In this document: piece after piece, positions 5,804 through 13,411 of the stretch | Numbering within the stretch: the first letter of the stretch is position 1 | Layout of the letters: every line of letters starts with the position of its first letter | Source of the DNA: Methylomonas sp. | GTDB lineage: Bacteria > Pseudomonadota > Gammaproteobacteria > Methylococcales > Methylomonadaceae | Direction: 5' to 3' | Length of the DNA stretch: 13,411 nt | NCBI GenBank assembly: GCA_026990815.1 | Contig: JALXCS010000292.1 | Coordinates: forward strand, 1-13,411 | Notes under the pieces: generated by a model | Database searches by the model: none | What the model was told of the DNA's origin: nothing | Seen by the model: the letters and a program-made list of their open reading frames with translations, nothing else | Made by a program: the position numbers and the translations under genes

Positions 5804-7447
5804 TTATAAAATCTCTAAAACAGGAGTGGACTCAAACCCACCTGGCTGAACATCCTGACTGACTGATAAAGTTCCCAATAGAGCAGGCGACTCAACTGAT
5901 TCTATGAATAGTGCTTCATTACCAGCCGAGCTGCTTGTGAAAATGGTATCTGTGGTATCAAGCACATCAGTAAAGGAAATACTAACGTCTGCAACAGTCG
6001 TAGAAGTGAAAAGCCCATTTGAGTTTTCTACCGTTGTTTCAATGTTAAGAGGAATATTATCAGAAATATCGTTCAATGGAATAACTGGAATGACAAACTC
6101 AATTACTTCAGCTTGTGCAGCTCCTTCCACATCAATAGTAATCTCCCACGTTCCGTCTAATGATTGCACGGGACCTTGTTGGAAACTCACCTGATATTCA
6201 ACACCACTATCTGGTGTTTCGGTAAAAGGGGCGATCATCCAGTCTGATTGGTTTGAATTACCATTTTCCGGAAACCCTTTAATGGTGACAGACGTTACCT
6301 TATCTTCTGAAGATGAAGATGGCTCTATTCTGAACCCTAGCCATTTGGATGAGTCACCTTCAACCAGTTCAGGCCCGGCAACGATTGATTCCTCATTTAC
6401 AGTAAAAATTGTTGCAGTGGGTAATTCCGGACTTTCATCTTGTAAAAATGCTATATTGACATTATCGATAGTAGACGAAACAAAACCACCATTGTCATTA
6501 TCAATCGTCGTTTCGATGGTGAGAGGAATAATATCAGTCACATCATTTTGAGGAATCACAGGTATCACAAATTCCACGGATTCTCCTGACAATGCACCAA
6601 TCACATCAACTGTAAATTCCCATGTTCCATCTTCTGCCTGAACAGGACCTTGTTGAAAAATAACCTGATATTGGGCATCAGAATCAGAAACTTCAGTATG
6701 TGGCGCAATAAGCCAGTCTGATTGTGTTGGATCGCTATTTTCAGGAAAACCCTTAATGGTAATCGTAGTTACAACGTCTCCCGGTGATGAAGGTTCTACT
6801 TTAAAACCTAACCATTTTGATGAATCACCTTCAATAAGATCCGGTCCACCGATAATTGAATCCTCACTCAACGTAAAAATACTGGCCAGGGGTGGAATTT
6901 CATCCGCCCCATCGGTTACCGCTGAAAGAACAATACCCGTTGCGGGTTGATTTTCTTGGGTTTCTAAAATAAGTTCTGGGATCGTGTCAGGGAAGCTAAA
7001 ACTTATCCCCGTTGTTTCAAACCCGCTAACAGGAATTGCTCGTGGCTCCGCATATTCAATCTGGACAATGCTAAATCCATCATCATCTCCCGCACCTTGT
7101 ACTTCACCCGCTGCCGGAGCCTCCTGATCAGTAGTAGGATCATAATTTTGATCTGCTAATAAGGCTTCCTGAGTTGCCTGAACTTCCTGTTTTGCTTCAG
7201 CAATATCTTCCTGACTTATATCAAAATCGAGATTTAATATCTCTTCATCAAGAACAATTTGACTATTGCGCCCTAAATCTACTTCTGTTCCATTTTCAAG
7301 CTCAATAATAAGATTACCTACTTGATCTGTGACAATTTGATCACCAACGTAAACCCGGTCACCATAGTGCAAAATTCTTTCTTCGCCATCAGCAGAAACT
7401 GCCTTTACGACTCCAGTTAAAAAGATTACATTTCCGGCGGTGTTCAT
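5804..7447 (-). CDS. Short LapA-like surface protein with N-terminal retention module
   Basis: This is a 547-residue protein. Residues about 5-70 form a FecR-like beta-rich segment (GVVKAVSADGEERIL, GDRVYVGDQI, LENGTEVDLGR) matching the retention module of LapA-type adhesins, which stalls the protein in the outer-membrane pore during type I secretion. A helical stretch (about 75-100) leads to PAAG at 111-114, the position and form of a LapG-cleaved di-alanine site. Two tandem repeats of about 155 residues follow (187-342 and 343-497), each with EGDSSKWLGF, TIKGFPEN, SDW.IAP, FQQGPVQ and EFVIPVIP. The last 50 residues end in STPVLEIL; no RTX nonapeptides are visible, so a type I signal is uncertain. 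There is no Sec signal peptide, as expected. Family members are often thousands of residues long, so this one is unusually short. A GGGAG site supports the start. Expected secretion and protease partners are not in the window. Confidence 0.82.
   Translation of the reverse strand: MNTAGNVIFLTGVVKAVSADGEERILHYGDRVYVGDQIVTDQVGNLIIELENGTEVDLGRNSQIVLDEEILNLDFDISQEDIAEAKQEVQATQEALLADQNYDPTTDQEAPAAGEVQGAGDDDGFSIVQIEYAEPRAIPVSGFETTGISFSFPDTIPELILETQENQPATGIVLSAVTDGADEIPPLASIFTLSEDSIIGGPDLIEGDSSKWLGFKVEPSSPGDVVTTITIKGFPENSDPTQSDWLIAPHTEVSDSDAQYQVIFQQGPVQAEDGTWEFTVDVIGALSGESVEFVIPVIPQNDVTDIIPLTIETTIDNDNGGFVSSTIDNVNIAFLQDESPELPTATIFTVNEESIVAGPELVEGDSSKWLGFRIEPSSSSEDKVTSVTIKGFPENGNSNQSDWMIAPFTETPDSGVEYQVSFQQGPVQSLDGTWEITIDVEGAAQAEVIEFVIPVIPLNDISDNIPLNIETTVENSNGLFTSTTVADVSISFTDVLDTTDTIFTSSSAGNEALFIESVESPALLGTLSVSQDVQPGGFESTPVLEIL
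5957..6889 (-). repeat. Two tandem repeats of about 465 bases inside the retention-module gene
   Basis: The first copy spans about 6422-6889 and the second about 5957-6421. Their proteins align nearly end to end, sharing VEGDSSKWLGF or close variants, TIKGFPEN, QSDW, QYQV/EYQV, FQQGPVQ, DGTWE and EFVIPVIP. The pattern indicates an internal duplication that has since diverged; similar stretches can be seen in the DNA itself. They resemble the beta-sandwich extender repeats of type I secreted adhesins, but I do not recognise the exact family. Confidence 0.75.
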
Positions 7448-7624
7448 AAGAGACTCCCTTATGTATTAACAATTATGTTATATAGTGATAGCTTTAAAAA
7501 AAATTGCAAGTGTACAATAGTACTAAATTTTACAGAGACCTCGCCTCACTGAACATTTTCTTTAAAAGAAGCGCTGAAGTTATTTTAAATAACACAGATA
7601 ACATTATGTTTTTATTGAAAACAA
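7448..7624 (-). promoter_or_regulatory. AT-rich leader of the retention-module gene, possible weak promoter
   Basis: This 177-base gap after galU is the longest within the minus-strand cluster, which suggests separate transcription of the surface-protein genes. On the minus strand, TTGCAA (7504-7509) is followed 19 bases later by TATATAAC (near 7477-7484), a weak sigma70-like match with long spacing. No GG-N10-GC element or convincing terminator hairpin is visible. The placement of a promoter is inference. Confidence 0.3.
7579..7593. repeat. Perfect AT-rich palindrome between galU and the retention-module gene
   Basis: GTTATTTTAAATAAC has seven-base arms around a single central base. It lies about 130 bases upstream of the retention-module start and 31 bases past the galU stop. 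It could be an operator for a dimeric regulator; its low G+C and lack of a following T run argue against a terminator. Chance occurrence in AT-rich DNA is possible. Confidence 0.35.
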
Positions 7625-8500
7625 CTATAAGGCTAATTTTTTCAGATAGGCCTTGAAATCTTTCTTTAATTCCTTATGAATTAAAGCGTGTTCGACAGTT
7701 GCAATAAGATAACCAAGCTTTGAACCACAATCATATCTGGAACCGGTAAATTCGTATGCCAAAACCGGCTCATCCTGTAATAATGCCGAAATAGCGTCTG
7801 TTAACTGAATTTCTCCTCCCGCACCTTTTCCAGTTTTTTCGATTTTATCAAAAATAGCAGGAGTTAAAATGTACCTCCCTACCACTCCGAGATTTGATGG
7901 CGCGTCTACAGGATCTGGTTTTTCAACGATTGTTTCAACACGGCCCAGAGTCTTGGATATTTCTGTTGTCGCCACGATGCCATAACTCTTGGTTTCAGAA
8001 GGCTCAACCCGTTCAACACCTAAAATACTGCTCTGTTCCTTTCTAAACAACTCGGCCATTTGAGCCATACATCCCTGAACAGGATTCTCTATTAAATCAT
8101 CTGCAAGAATAACTGCAAAAGGCTCATCATTAACCAAAGTTTTTGCACACAGCACTGCGTGCCCCAAACCCAAGGCTTCTGCTTGTCGAATAAATACACA
8201 TGAAATATTGGATGGAACAATTTCTTGCACTAATTTAAGAGTTGCAGTTTTACCTCGTTCTTCTAACTCTTTTTCCAATTCATAAGCTTTATCGAAATGA
8301 TCTGGAATAGCATTTTTGTTACGTCCTGTTACAAAAATCATGGTATCTATTCCAGCAGCGACAGCTTCTTCAACCGCATATTGAATGAGAGGCTTATCGA
8401 CAACGGGCAACATTTCCTTTGGACTGGCCTTCGTAGCAGGAAGAAACCTGGTCCCTAGACCCGCTACAGGAAAAACCACTTTTTTTACGACTTGTTTCAT
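7625..8500 (-). CDS. galU: UTP-glucose-1-phosphate uridylyltransferase GalU
   Basis: This 291-residue cytoplasmic nucleotidyltransferase makes UDP-glucose from UTP and glucose-1-phosphate. It has the bacterial GalU signature: the nucleotide-binding GLGTRFLPATKASPKEMLP loop (14-32), DKPLIQYAVEEA (35-46), the metal-site ADD near 133-135, VEKP near 192-195 and GEIQLTDA near 229-236. Length is normal for the family. UDP-glucose feeds exopolysaccharide and, through the GalE encoded two genes upstream, UDP-galactose. An AAGG lies before the ATG. It is 71 bases downstream of manC and probably ends the sugar-nucleotide part of the operon. Confidence 0.93.
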   Translation of the reverse strand: MKQVVKKVVFPVAGLGTRFLPATKASPKEMLPVVDKPLIQYAVEEAVAAGIDTMIFVTGRNKNAIPDHFDKAYELEKELEERGKTATLKLVQEIVPSNISCVFIRQAEALGLGHAVLCAKTLVNDEPFAVILADDLIENPVQGCMAQMAELFRKEQSSILGVERVEPSETKSYGIVATTEISKTLGRVETIVEKPDPVDAPSNLGVVGRYILTPAIFDKIEKTGKGAGGEIQLTDAISALLQDEPVLAYEFTGSRYDCGSKLGYLIATVEHALIHKELKKDFKAYLKKLAL

Positions 8501-8571
8501 ATTAAACCTTATTTATATGTTTTATATTTGATTTTTTTTAAACAGTTTTTTGGGGTCACATAAGCGGTACA

Positions 8572-9978
8572 TTATTCCTTCAGCCTTCCATATTTATCTT
8601 CATATCGAACAATATCATCTTCACCCAAATAACTTCCAGATTGAACCTCAACCATCTCTAGCGGAATAACACCAGGATTTTCCAGGCAATGAACAGTACC
8701 TAGGGGAATATAGATAGATTCATTTTCTGACAACAAAATTTGTTCGTCATTTTTAGTAACCAAAGCGGTGCCTTTAACAATTATCCAGTGTTCGGCTCGG
8801 TGATGGTGTTTTTGTACCGACAATTTAGCTCCTGGCTTCACCACTATTCGTTTAGTTTGATGTCGCTCACCTTCGTCAACGGAATCATAGTGCCCCCACG
8901 GACGATATACTTTTCTGTGCCATGCTGCTTCTTTTCTTTTTTCCGATTTTAATTGGTCAACAATAGTTTTAACTTCTTGAACACGATCTTTTGGCGCTAC
9001 CAAAATTGCATCATCGGTTTCAACCACCACCAAATCCTGCACCCCGATCGTTACCACTAAACGCCCTTCTGCATGAACAAAAGAGTTTTTGGTATCGATG
9101 GTTAATACATCACCATGAATAGCATTTTCATCCTGATCCTTCCGGGTAACTTCCCATAAGGCCGACCACGAACCAACATCATTCCAGCCAACATCAATCG
9201 GGATAACCACAGCCTGGTCAGTTTTCTCCATTACTGCATAATCAATGGAATCAGCTGGGCAGGCGGAAAAAAGTTCTTTGTCCAAGCGGGTAAAATCTAA
9301 ATCCTTAGTTGCTGCATTATAGGCTTCCCTGCAACTTGACAACATTTCCGGATTAAATTTTTCCAACTCTTCCAAATATCGGCCCGCCTTAAAAGCAAAC
9401 ATACCACTGTTCCAAAAGTAATCGCCTGAACGAACGTATTCCTTTGCGGTTTCAGAGTTTGGCTTTTCTACAAAAGATTCAACAACTAACGCACCTTCCT
9501 GCAGTTGTTCTCCACCCTTGATATATCCATACCCTGTTTCGGGGCCAGTGGGTATTATGCCGAAAGTCACTAAAAAACCTTGCTCCGCCAATTCCATGGC
9601 CTGCTTAACCGATTCTTGGAATGCTGTTTTATTTTCAATCACATGATCCGCAGGTAAAATCAGCAGTACATCATCTTTAGAGAAAGCAGCAAGAGCAGCC
9701 ATAGCCACTGCAGGTGCGGTATTTTTTCCCACCGGTTCCAAAATTATTGCGGAAGGCTTGCAACCAATTTCCCAGAGTTGTTCGGCCATCATAAACCGGT
9801 GCTCTTCATTGCACACCGCAATAGGCGCCCTCAATCCAATTACACCATCAAGCCGATTTAAGGTTTCCTGAATCATGGTTTTATCGGAAACCAACGGCAA
9901 AAACTGTTTAGGATGATGACCTCGTGAAAGCGGCCAAAGCCGAGTGCCAGATCCACCTGATAAAATGACCGGTATCAT
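8572..9978 (-). CDS. manC: Bifunctional mannose-1-phosphate guanylyltransferase / mannose-6-phosphate isomerase
   Basis: This 468-residue type II enzyme (ManC/AlgA/CpsB/XanB family) makes GDP-mannose and can interconvert fructose-6-phosphate and mannose-6-phosphate. The N-terminal nucleotidyltransferase domain shows GGSGTRLWPLSR (8-19), PKQFLPL (23-29), FVEKPN (169-174) and GWNDVGSW (264-271). The C-terminal cupin isomerase domain (about 355-465) shows the metal-binding QKHHHRAEHW segment (389-398) and a terminal EDDIVRYEDKYGR. Both domains are complete, and the length is typical of the bifunctional form. GDP-mannose is a precursor of alginate-like and many other exopolysaccharides. An AGGA site precedes the ATG. 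It sits 80 bases after galE on the same strand. The names algA or cpsB would also be used; without the polysaccharide genes, the product polymer cannot be told. Confidence 0.93.
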   Translation of the reverse strand: MIPVILSGGSGTRLWPLSRGHHPKQFLPLVSDKTMIQETLNRLDGVIGLRAPIAVCNEEHRFMMAEQLWEIGCKPSAIILEPVGKNTAPAVAMAALAAFSKDDVLLILPADHVIENKTAFQESVKQAMELAEQGFLVTFGIIPTGPETGYGYIKGGEQLQEGALVVESFVEKPNSETAKEYVRSGDYFWNSGMFAFKAGRYLEELEKFNPEMLSSCREAYNAATKDLDFTRLDKELFSACPADSIDYAVMEKTDQAVVIPIDVGWNDVGSWSALWEVTRKDQDENAIHGDVLTIDTKNSFVHAEGRLVVTIGVQDLVVVETDDAILVAPKDRVQEVKTIVDQLKSEKRKEAAWHRKVYRPWGHYDSVDEGERHQTKRIVVKPGAKLSVQKHHHRAEHWIIVKGTALVTKNDEQILLSENESIYIPLGTVHCLENPGVIPLEMVEVQSGSYLGEDDIVRYEDKYGRLKE

Positions 9979-10058
9979 TACGGTAATTCCTCGAAAGTAA
10001 AAAATAAACTTAATGTTTTAAGTTCTGAAGCAATTGCTCCTAATAAAGCAAAGAAACA

Positions 10059-11111
10059 TTATTGAAACCCTGATGGATTTTTTTTCTGCCATCGCCAGGC
10101 ATCAGCAACCATATCCTGCAAAGTTTTTTCAGTTCGCCATTCTAATTTTTGCTGGGCTTTTCCAGGATCAGCAAAACACTGGGCAATATCGCCCGGTCTG
10201 CGGGAAACTATTTGGTATTCAACTTTTTTACCCGTTACCTTTGAAAATGCATCGATCATTTCCAATACGCTATAGCCATCACCTGTTCCTAAATTATAAG
10301 CTTCGCACCCCCCCTGGGAAAACTGTTCGCCTTGTAACGCTTGCAGTGCTTTTAAGTGCCCTTTTGCCAAATCAATCACATGAATGTAATCTCGAACACC
10401 AGTACCATCAGGAGTTGAATAATCATCCCCGAAGACAGAAAGTTGTTGTAATTTACCCACGGCAACCTGAGAAATATAAGGCATTAAATTATTTGGTATT
10501 CCATTCGGGTCTTCTCCAATCAAGCCACTTGAGTGAGCCCCAACAGGATTGAAATACCGTAATAAAGCAATCCGCCAGGGGTTATTATTCTTCAACAATT
10601 TATCAGATACTGAAAGATCCCTCAGTATCTCTTCGATCATCAGTTTTGACCGACCATAGGGGTTGGTTGCGGATAATGGAAAATCTTCAGTAATTGGAAC
10701 AGTATGAGGATCACCATAAACAGTAGCAGATGAGCTGAAAACTAATTCTCTGACTCCCGCATCAGCCATTACTTCTGCTAACACCAAAGTACCATTGACA
10801 TTGTTGTCATAATAGTTCAATGGTTGCTGGCATGATTCGCCAACAGCCTTCAAACCGGCAAAGTGAATAACTGCTTGAAAATCGTGTTTGGAAAAAGTTT
10901 TTTCCATTGCTGGCCTGTCACGGATATCAAGCTGAAGAAAATCCAATGTTCTTCCGGTAATTTTTTCAACACGTTTGATTGATTCTTGATGACTATTACT
11001 TAAATTATCAACTGCAACAACATCATAGCCAGACTCCAGCAGTTCAACACAAGTATGGCTGCCTATATAACCCGCACCGCCAGTAACCAGGATTTTTTTA
11101 TTTCCTTCCAT
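10059..11111 (-). CDS. galE: UDP-glucose 4-epimerase GalE
   Basis: This 350-residue extended short-chain dehydrogenase interconverts UDP-glucose and UDP-galactose using tightly bound NAD. Seen in the sequence: the Rossmann GGAGYIG motif (11-17), DNLSNS (35-40), HFAGLKAVGES (83-93), catalytic SSSAT (126-130) and Tyr152/Lys156 in PYGRSK, FNPVGAH (187-193) and YNLGTG near 272-277. Residues around 203-210 and 239-242 (NNLMPY, VRDYIHV) are typical of true GalE rather than other epimerases. Length is slightly above the E. coli enzyme (338). A GGGAG lies about ten bases before the ATG, 43 bases past the TPR gene stop. It supplies UDP-galactose alongside the neighbouring GalU and ManC. Confidence 0.93.
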   Translation of the reverse strand: MEGNKKILVTGGAGYIGSHTCVELLESGYDVVAVDNLSNSHQESIKRVEKITGRTLDFLQLDIRDRPAMEKTFSKHDFQAVIHFAGLKAVGESCQQPLNYYDNNVNGTLVLAEVMADAGVRELVFSSSATVYGDPHTVPITEDFPLSATNPYGRSKLMIEEILRDLSVSDKLLKNNNPWRIALLRYFNPVGAHSSGLIGEDPNGIPNNLMPYISQVAVGKLQQLSVFGDDYSTPDGTGVRDYIHVIDLAKGHLKALQALQGEQFSQGGCEAYNLGTGDGYSVLEMIDAFSKVTGKKVEYQIVSRRPGDIAQCFADPGKAQQKLEWRTEKTLQDMVADAWRWQKKNPSGFQ

Positions 11112-11154
11112 CTAAAACAAGCTCCCAATCAGATTTTTAAACTCTCACCTGTGT

Positions 11155-13411
11155 TTAATTCAGTTTCTCTAAAGCCTGTTTTGCTTTTTCCAGGCCTGAA
11201 TATTTTTGTTGACTTTTGACCGCTTTTTCCAAATGTCTTTTTGCTTTAATATCATCCCCTTTTTCCAGATAAACCATTGCTAAATGGTAATGCATTTCCG
11301 GTGTACTATTTTTCTTCCGTATCGCTGCTTCCAAAGCAGTTTCAGCTTTATCCAGGTTGCCATTCAAAAAATTCACCCAACCATAAGTATCGAGAAAGGC
11401 GGAATGTTCCGAGTCTTTCAATTTAGAGACCAATTCCAGCGCCTGCTTTTTGTCTTGCTCATTCCGGCTAGCTTCCATTAGTAGAGCGGCAAGATTATTA
11501 GCTGCTAATTTATTTTCGGGGTTAATGGTTAAAATTTTCTTGTATGACTCAATTGCAATATCATTTTTCCTTGCAGCCGTGGCTAAAGTTGCCAATTTCA
11601 TTAACAACCCTATATTTTTAGAGGATACTTCCAATCCTTGCTGATAAGCAGCTATTGCTTTATCAACCGATTTTTGTAAAAGATAGACTGTTGCCAACTT
11701 CTCGTAAGCCACCCCGAACTCAGGCTTTAACTGAATAACCCGCCGATAAGTCTGTTCCGCTTTGTTGAGTTGGTTTTGTTGTCTATATAGTTCACCCCGC
11801 ATGGTTAACAAAGCAATATTGTCTTTGTTTTCGGCAAGTCTCTTATCCAGATATTGTTCCGCTTCCTTTGCTTTACCCAAAACCAGATAACTATTCATCA
11901 GGCCTGATAAGGCATCAATTGCCATAGGTTTCTTGGCAAGTACTTTTTTAAATTCCTCAACCGCATCTTGATGTTTGTTCTGGGCTAAATAAATTTGCGC
12001 CAGTTTATAATGGCCAATTTCACTTTTCTCGGTATTTTGCGCTAGTTCTTTGGCAATTTCCGCCGCTTTTGACCATTCCTGACGCTTGCCATACAAATCA
12101 ATCAACATGACCGCCACGTCTGTATCATCGTTGTAAAATTCACGAGTTTTTTCAAGTAACGCCAAAGCCTCGTCTTCTTCCTTTTTCTTGACCATCATCC
12201 TGGCCAAATCTTTTGCGGCACTAAGATTTTTAGGATTAACCATTAAAACTTTTTCCAGCGCTTCCTGAGCCAAATCTACATTTCCATTTTGCAATTGGGC
12301 AATCGCTAACAACATCAATGCCTTTTCTGATTCAGGCTCGTCCCTTAAAATAGTCCTAACATCAGCAATCGCACCATTAAAATCCTTGTCTTTAATCAAG
12401 AATCCTGCTCTCAACATCAAGGCTTTGGCATTTCTTGGATCGATTTCAATGACTTCTTCAATTAATTTTCTTGCTTCATCAGCATTTCCTTGAGACATCG
12501 CCAAAGCAGCCAAACGATTACGAGCATCAATTCCTGAAGTGCCTAGCGGATCATCTCTAACAATTTTTTCTAAAATATCCTTAATTGCTTTAGGATCATC
12601 CTTATGCAGCTTTAACTGGGCAAACCTGAGAGTAAAATTATCTGGATTATCCTTAATCAACTTGTTTAACTGGTTTTGAGCTGTATCTGCACCACGCTGA
12701 CTAATCAGGAAATCAACATAGGCTAATTTAGGCTGGTCGTCTTCTGGCAATTGATCAATTAATTTTTTCAGAACTTGTTCCGCCTTATCCAGTTTTTTTT
12801 CTGAAACATAGAATTTAGCCAGATTATATTGCAGATTCTGATTTTCTGGATTACGTTCGGCTAAAGATAAATATAATTTCTCGGCCTCACCCTTTTTCCC
12901 TTGGGCCATTAATATATTGACTTTAACTAGGGATAACTTGATAACATCAGGGTTTTTTTCCAGTGCTTTATCAATGACTTTCATGGCTTCGTCCAATTTC
13001 TTTTCTGAGCCTAAAAATCGAACCATTAACAGGGCAGCATCAACATGACCAGGGTCAATATCCAACACCTGCTCCAGTAATTTCTTTGCCTGCTGCTTTT
13101 TATTTTGGGTTAATAAAATGGTTGCTTTTAAAGCCAAGGCATCTGGGTTTTGAGGGTCTTTTGCCAATACCAGCTCTACCTTTTCTTTTGCCTTATCAAT
13201 ATCCTTACTGAATAAAAATAATTTGCCCAGCTTTAATTGCGCGTCAACATGATCAGGATTTTCTTCAATAACGGCCAATAAATTCCCGTACATTTTCCGC
13301 CAATCCATATCTTTTTCTGCTAATAAAGCAAAAAGATAGCGTGCGTCTGTATTTTTAGGGTTGATTTGTAAAACATTTTTTAATTCAACGCGCACTTTGT
13401 CATAGTTACCC
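11155..13411 (-). CDS. Large tetratricopeptide-repeat protein, N-terminus beyond the window
   Basis: The minus-strand frame is open from the right edge to the stop at 11155, giving about 751 residues; the GTG at 13395 is internal, because in-frame codons GNYDK precede it. Almost the whole length is TPR-type helix pairs of about 34 residues (roughly twenty), with recurring patterns such as A..L...L...P, followed by A....A.L. Several units read like ...NPENKLAANNLAALLMEA.... TPR arrays act as protein-protein scaffolds. The position ahead of galE-manC-galU, and a VPLPA-CTERM gene downstream, suggest a role in polysaccharide assembly or export, possibly like the PEP-CTERM-associated TPR lipoprotein (PrsT). 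The signal peptide or lipobox that would support this is outside the window, so that name is not used. It appears to be the upstream gene of the operon, at least within this window. Confidence 0.85.
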   Translation of the reverse strand, partial: GNYDKVRVELKNVLQINPKNTDARYLFALLAEKDMDWRKMYGNLLAVIEENPDHVDAQLKLGKLFLFSKDIDKAKEKVELVLAKDPQNPDALALKATILLTQNKKQQAKKLLEQVLDIDPGHVDAALLMVRFLGSEKKLDEAMKVIDKALEKNPDVIKLSLVKVNILMAQGKKGEAEKLYLSLAERNPENQNLQYNLAKFYVSEKKLDKAEQVLKKLIDQLPEDDQPKLAYVDFLISQRGADTAQNQLNKLIKDNPDNFTLRFAQLKLHKDDPKAIKDILEKIVRDDPLGTSGIDARNRLAALAMSQGNADEARKLIEEVIEIDPRNAKALMLRAGFLIKDKDFNGAIADVRTILRDEPESEKALMLLAIAQLQNGNVDLAQEALEKVLMVNPKNLSAAKDLARMMVKKKEEDEALALLEKTREFYNDDTDVAVMLIDLYGKRQEWSKAAEIAKELAQNTEKSEIGHYKLAQIYLAQNKHQDAVEEFKKVLAKKPMAIDALSGLMNSYLVLGKAKEAEQYLDKRLAENKDNIALLTMRGELYRQQNQLNKAEQTYRRVIQLKPEFGVAYEKLATVYLLQKSVDKAIAAYQQGLEVSSKNIGLLMKLATLATAARKNDIAIESYKKILTINPENKLAANNLAALLMEASRNEQDKKQALELVSKLKDSEHSAFLDTYGWVNFLNGNLDKAETALEAAIRKKNSTPEMHYHLAMVYLEKGDDIKAKRHLEKAVKSQQKYSGLEKAKQALEKLN

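Noticed and set aside
5804..7447. FecR-type anti-sigma/iron sensor
   Set aside because: The N-terminal segment is FecR-like, but it lies at the very N-terminus without a membrane helix or sigma factor gene and is followed by PAAG and extracellular-type repeats, which fits a LapA retention module instead.
10029..10038. Palindrome AGCAATTGCT between galE and manC
   Set aside because: It is a ten-base palindrome with no T run or repeated partner; such short sites are expected by chance.
10034..10552. 172-residue plus-strand open frame
   Set aside because: It lies almost wholly antisense to galE, whose motifs are complete, and its translation resembles no protein I know; it is a shadow frame.
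13393..13395. GTG as the start codon of the TPR protein
   Set aside because: In-frame sense codons continue upstream to the window edge and read as part of a TPR helix (GNYDKVRVELKNVLQ), so the gene begins outside the window.

Overview
The window looks like chromosomal DNA from an AT-rich gammaproteobacterium with a polar flagellum and an exopolysaccharide/surface-protein system. The flagellar regulators are of the FlrB/FlrC (FleS/FleR) type with sigma54 promoters. A LapA-type retention-module protein and a VPLPA/PEP-CTERM protein lie next to sugar-nucleotide genes. This combination is common in methanotrophs and related aquatic gammaproteobacteria, but the assignment is inference and I cannot name a species.

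Left part (1-3639, all minus strand): a two-component flagellar regulator pair, flrB/fleS then flrC/fleR, followed by fliE. Canonical -24/-12 sigma54 elements (GG-N10-GC) lie just upstream of flrB and of fliE, so FlrC probably drives fliE from its own promoter. Where fliF would normally follow fliE there is instead a membrane-anchored NERD-domain (nuclease-related) protein, cut by the left edge of the window.

Centre (3640-5115): a divergent intergenic region carries a sigma70-like promoter for a class I aminotransferase (aspC-like) on the plus strand. This gene ends at a hairpin that probably terminates transcription in both directions.

Right part (5116-13411, all minus strand, read from high to low coordinates): a large TPR protein (N-terminus outside the window), then galE, a bifunctional manC/algA-type enzyme and galU. 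These three enzymes make UDP-galactose, GDP-mannose and UDP-glucose, the usual precursors of exopolysaccharide. They are followed by a short protein with a LapA-type retention module and a PAAG site expected to be cut by a LapG-like protease, and by a small secreted protein with a VPLPA-CTERM sorting tail. The block therefore encodes polysaccharide precursors plus two surface proteins held by two different anchoring systems.

The most unusual items are the very short LapA-like protein (547 residues, with two tandem repeats and no visible RTX repeats), its pairing with a VPLPA-CTERM protein, and the NERD gene in the flagellar fliE-fliF slot. I see no tRNA, rRNA, CRISPR array, insertion sequence or integrase. 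No gene-free stretch exceeds 300 bases.
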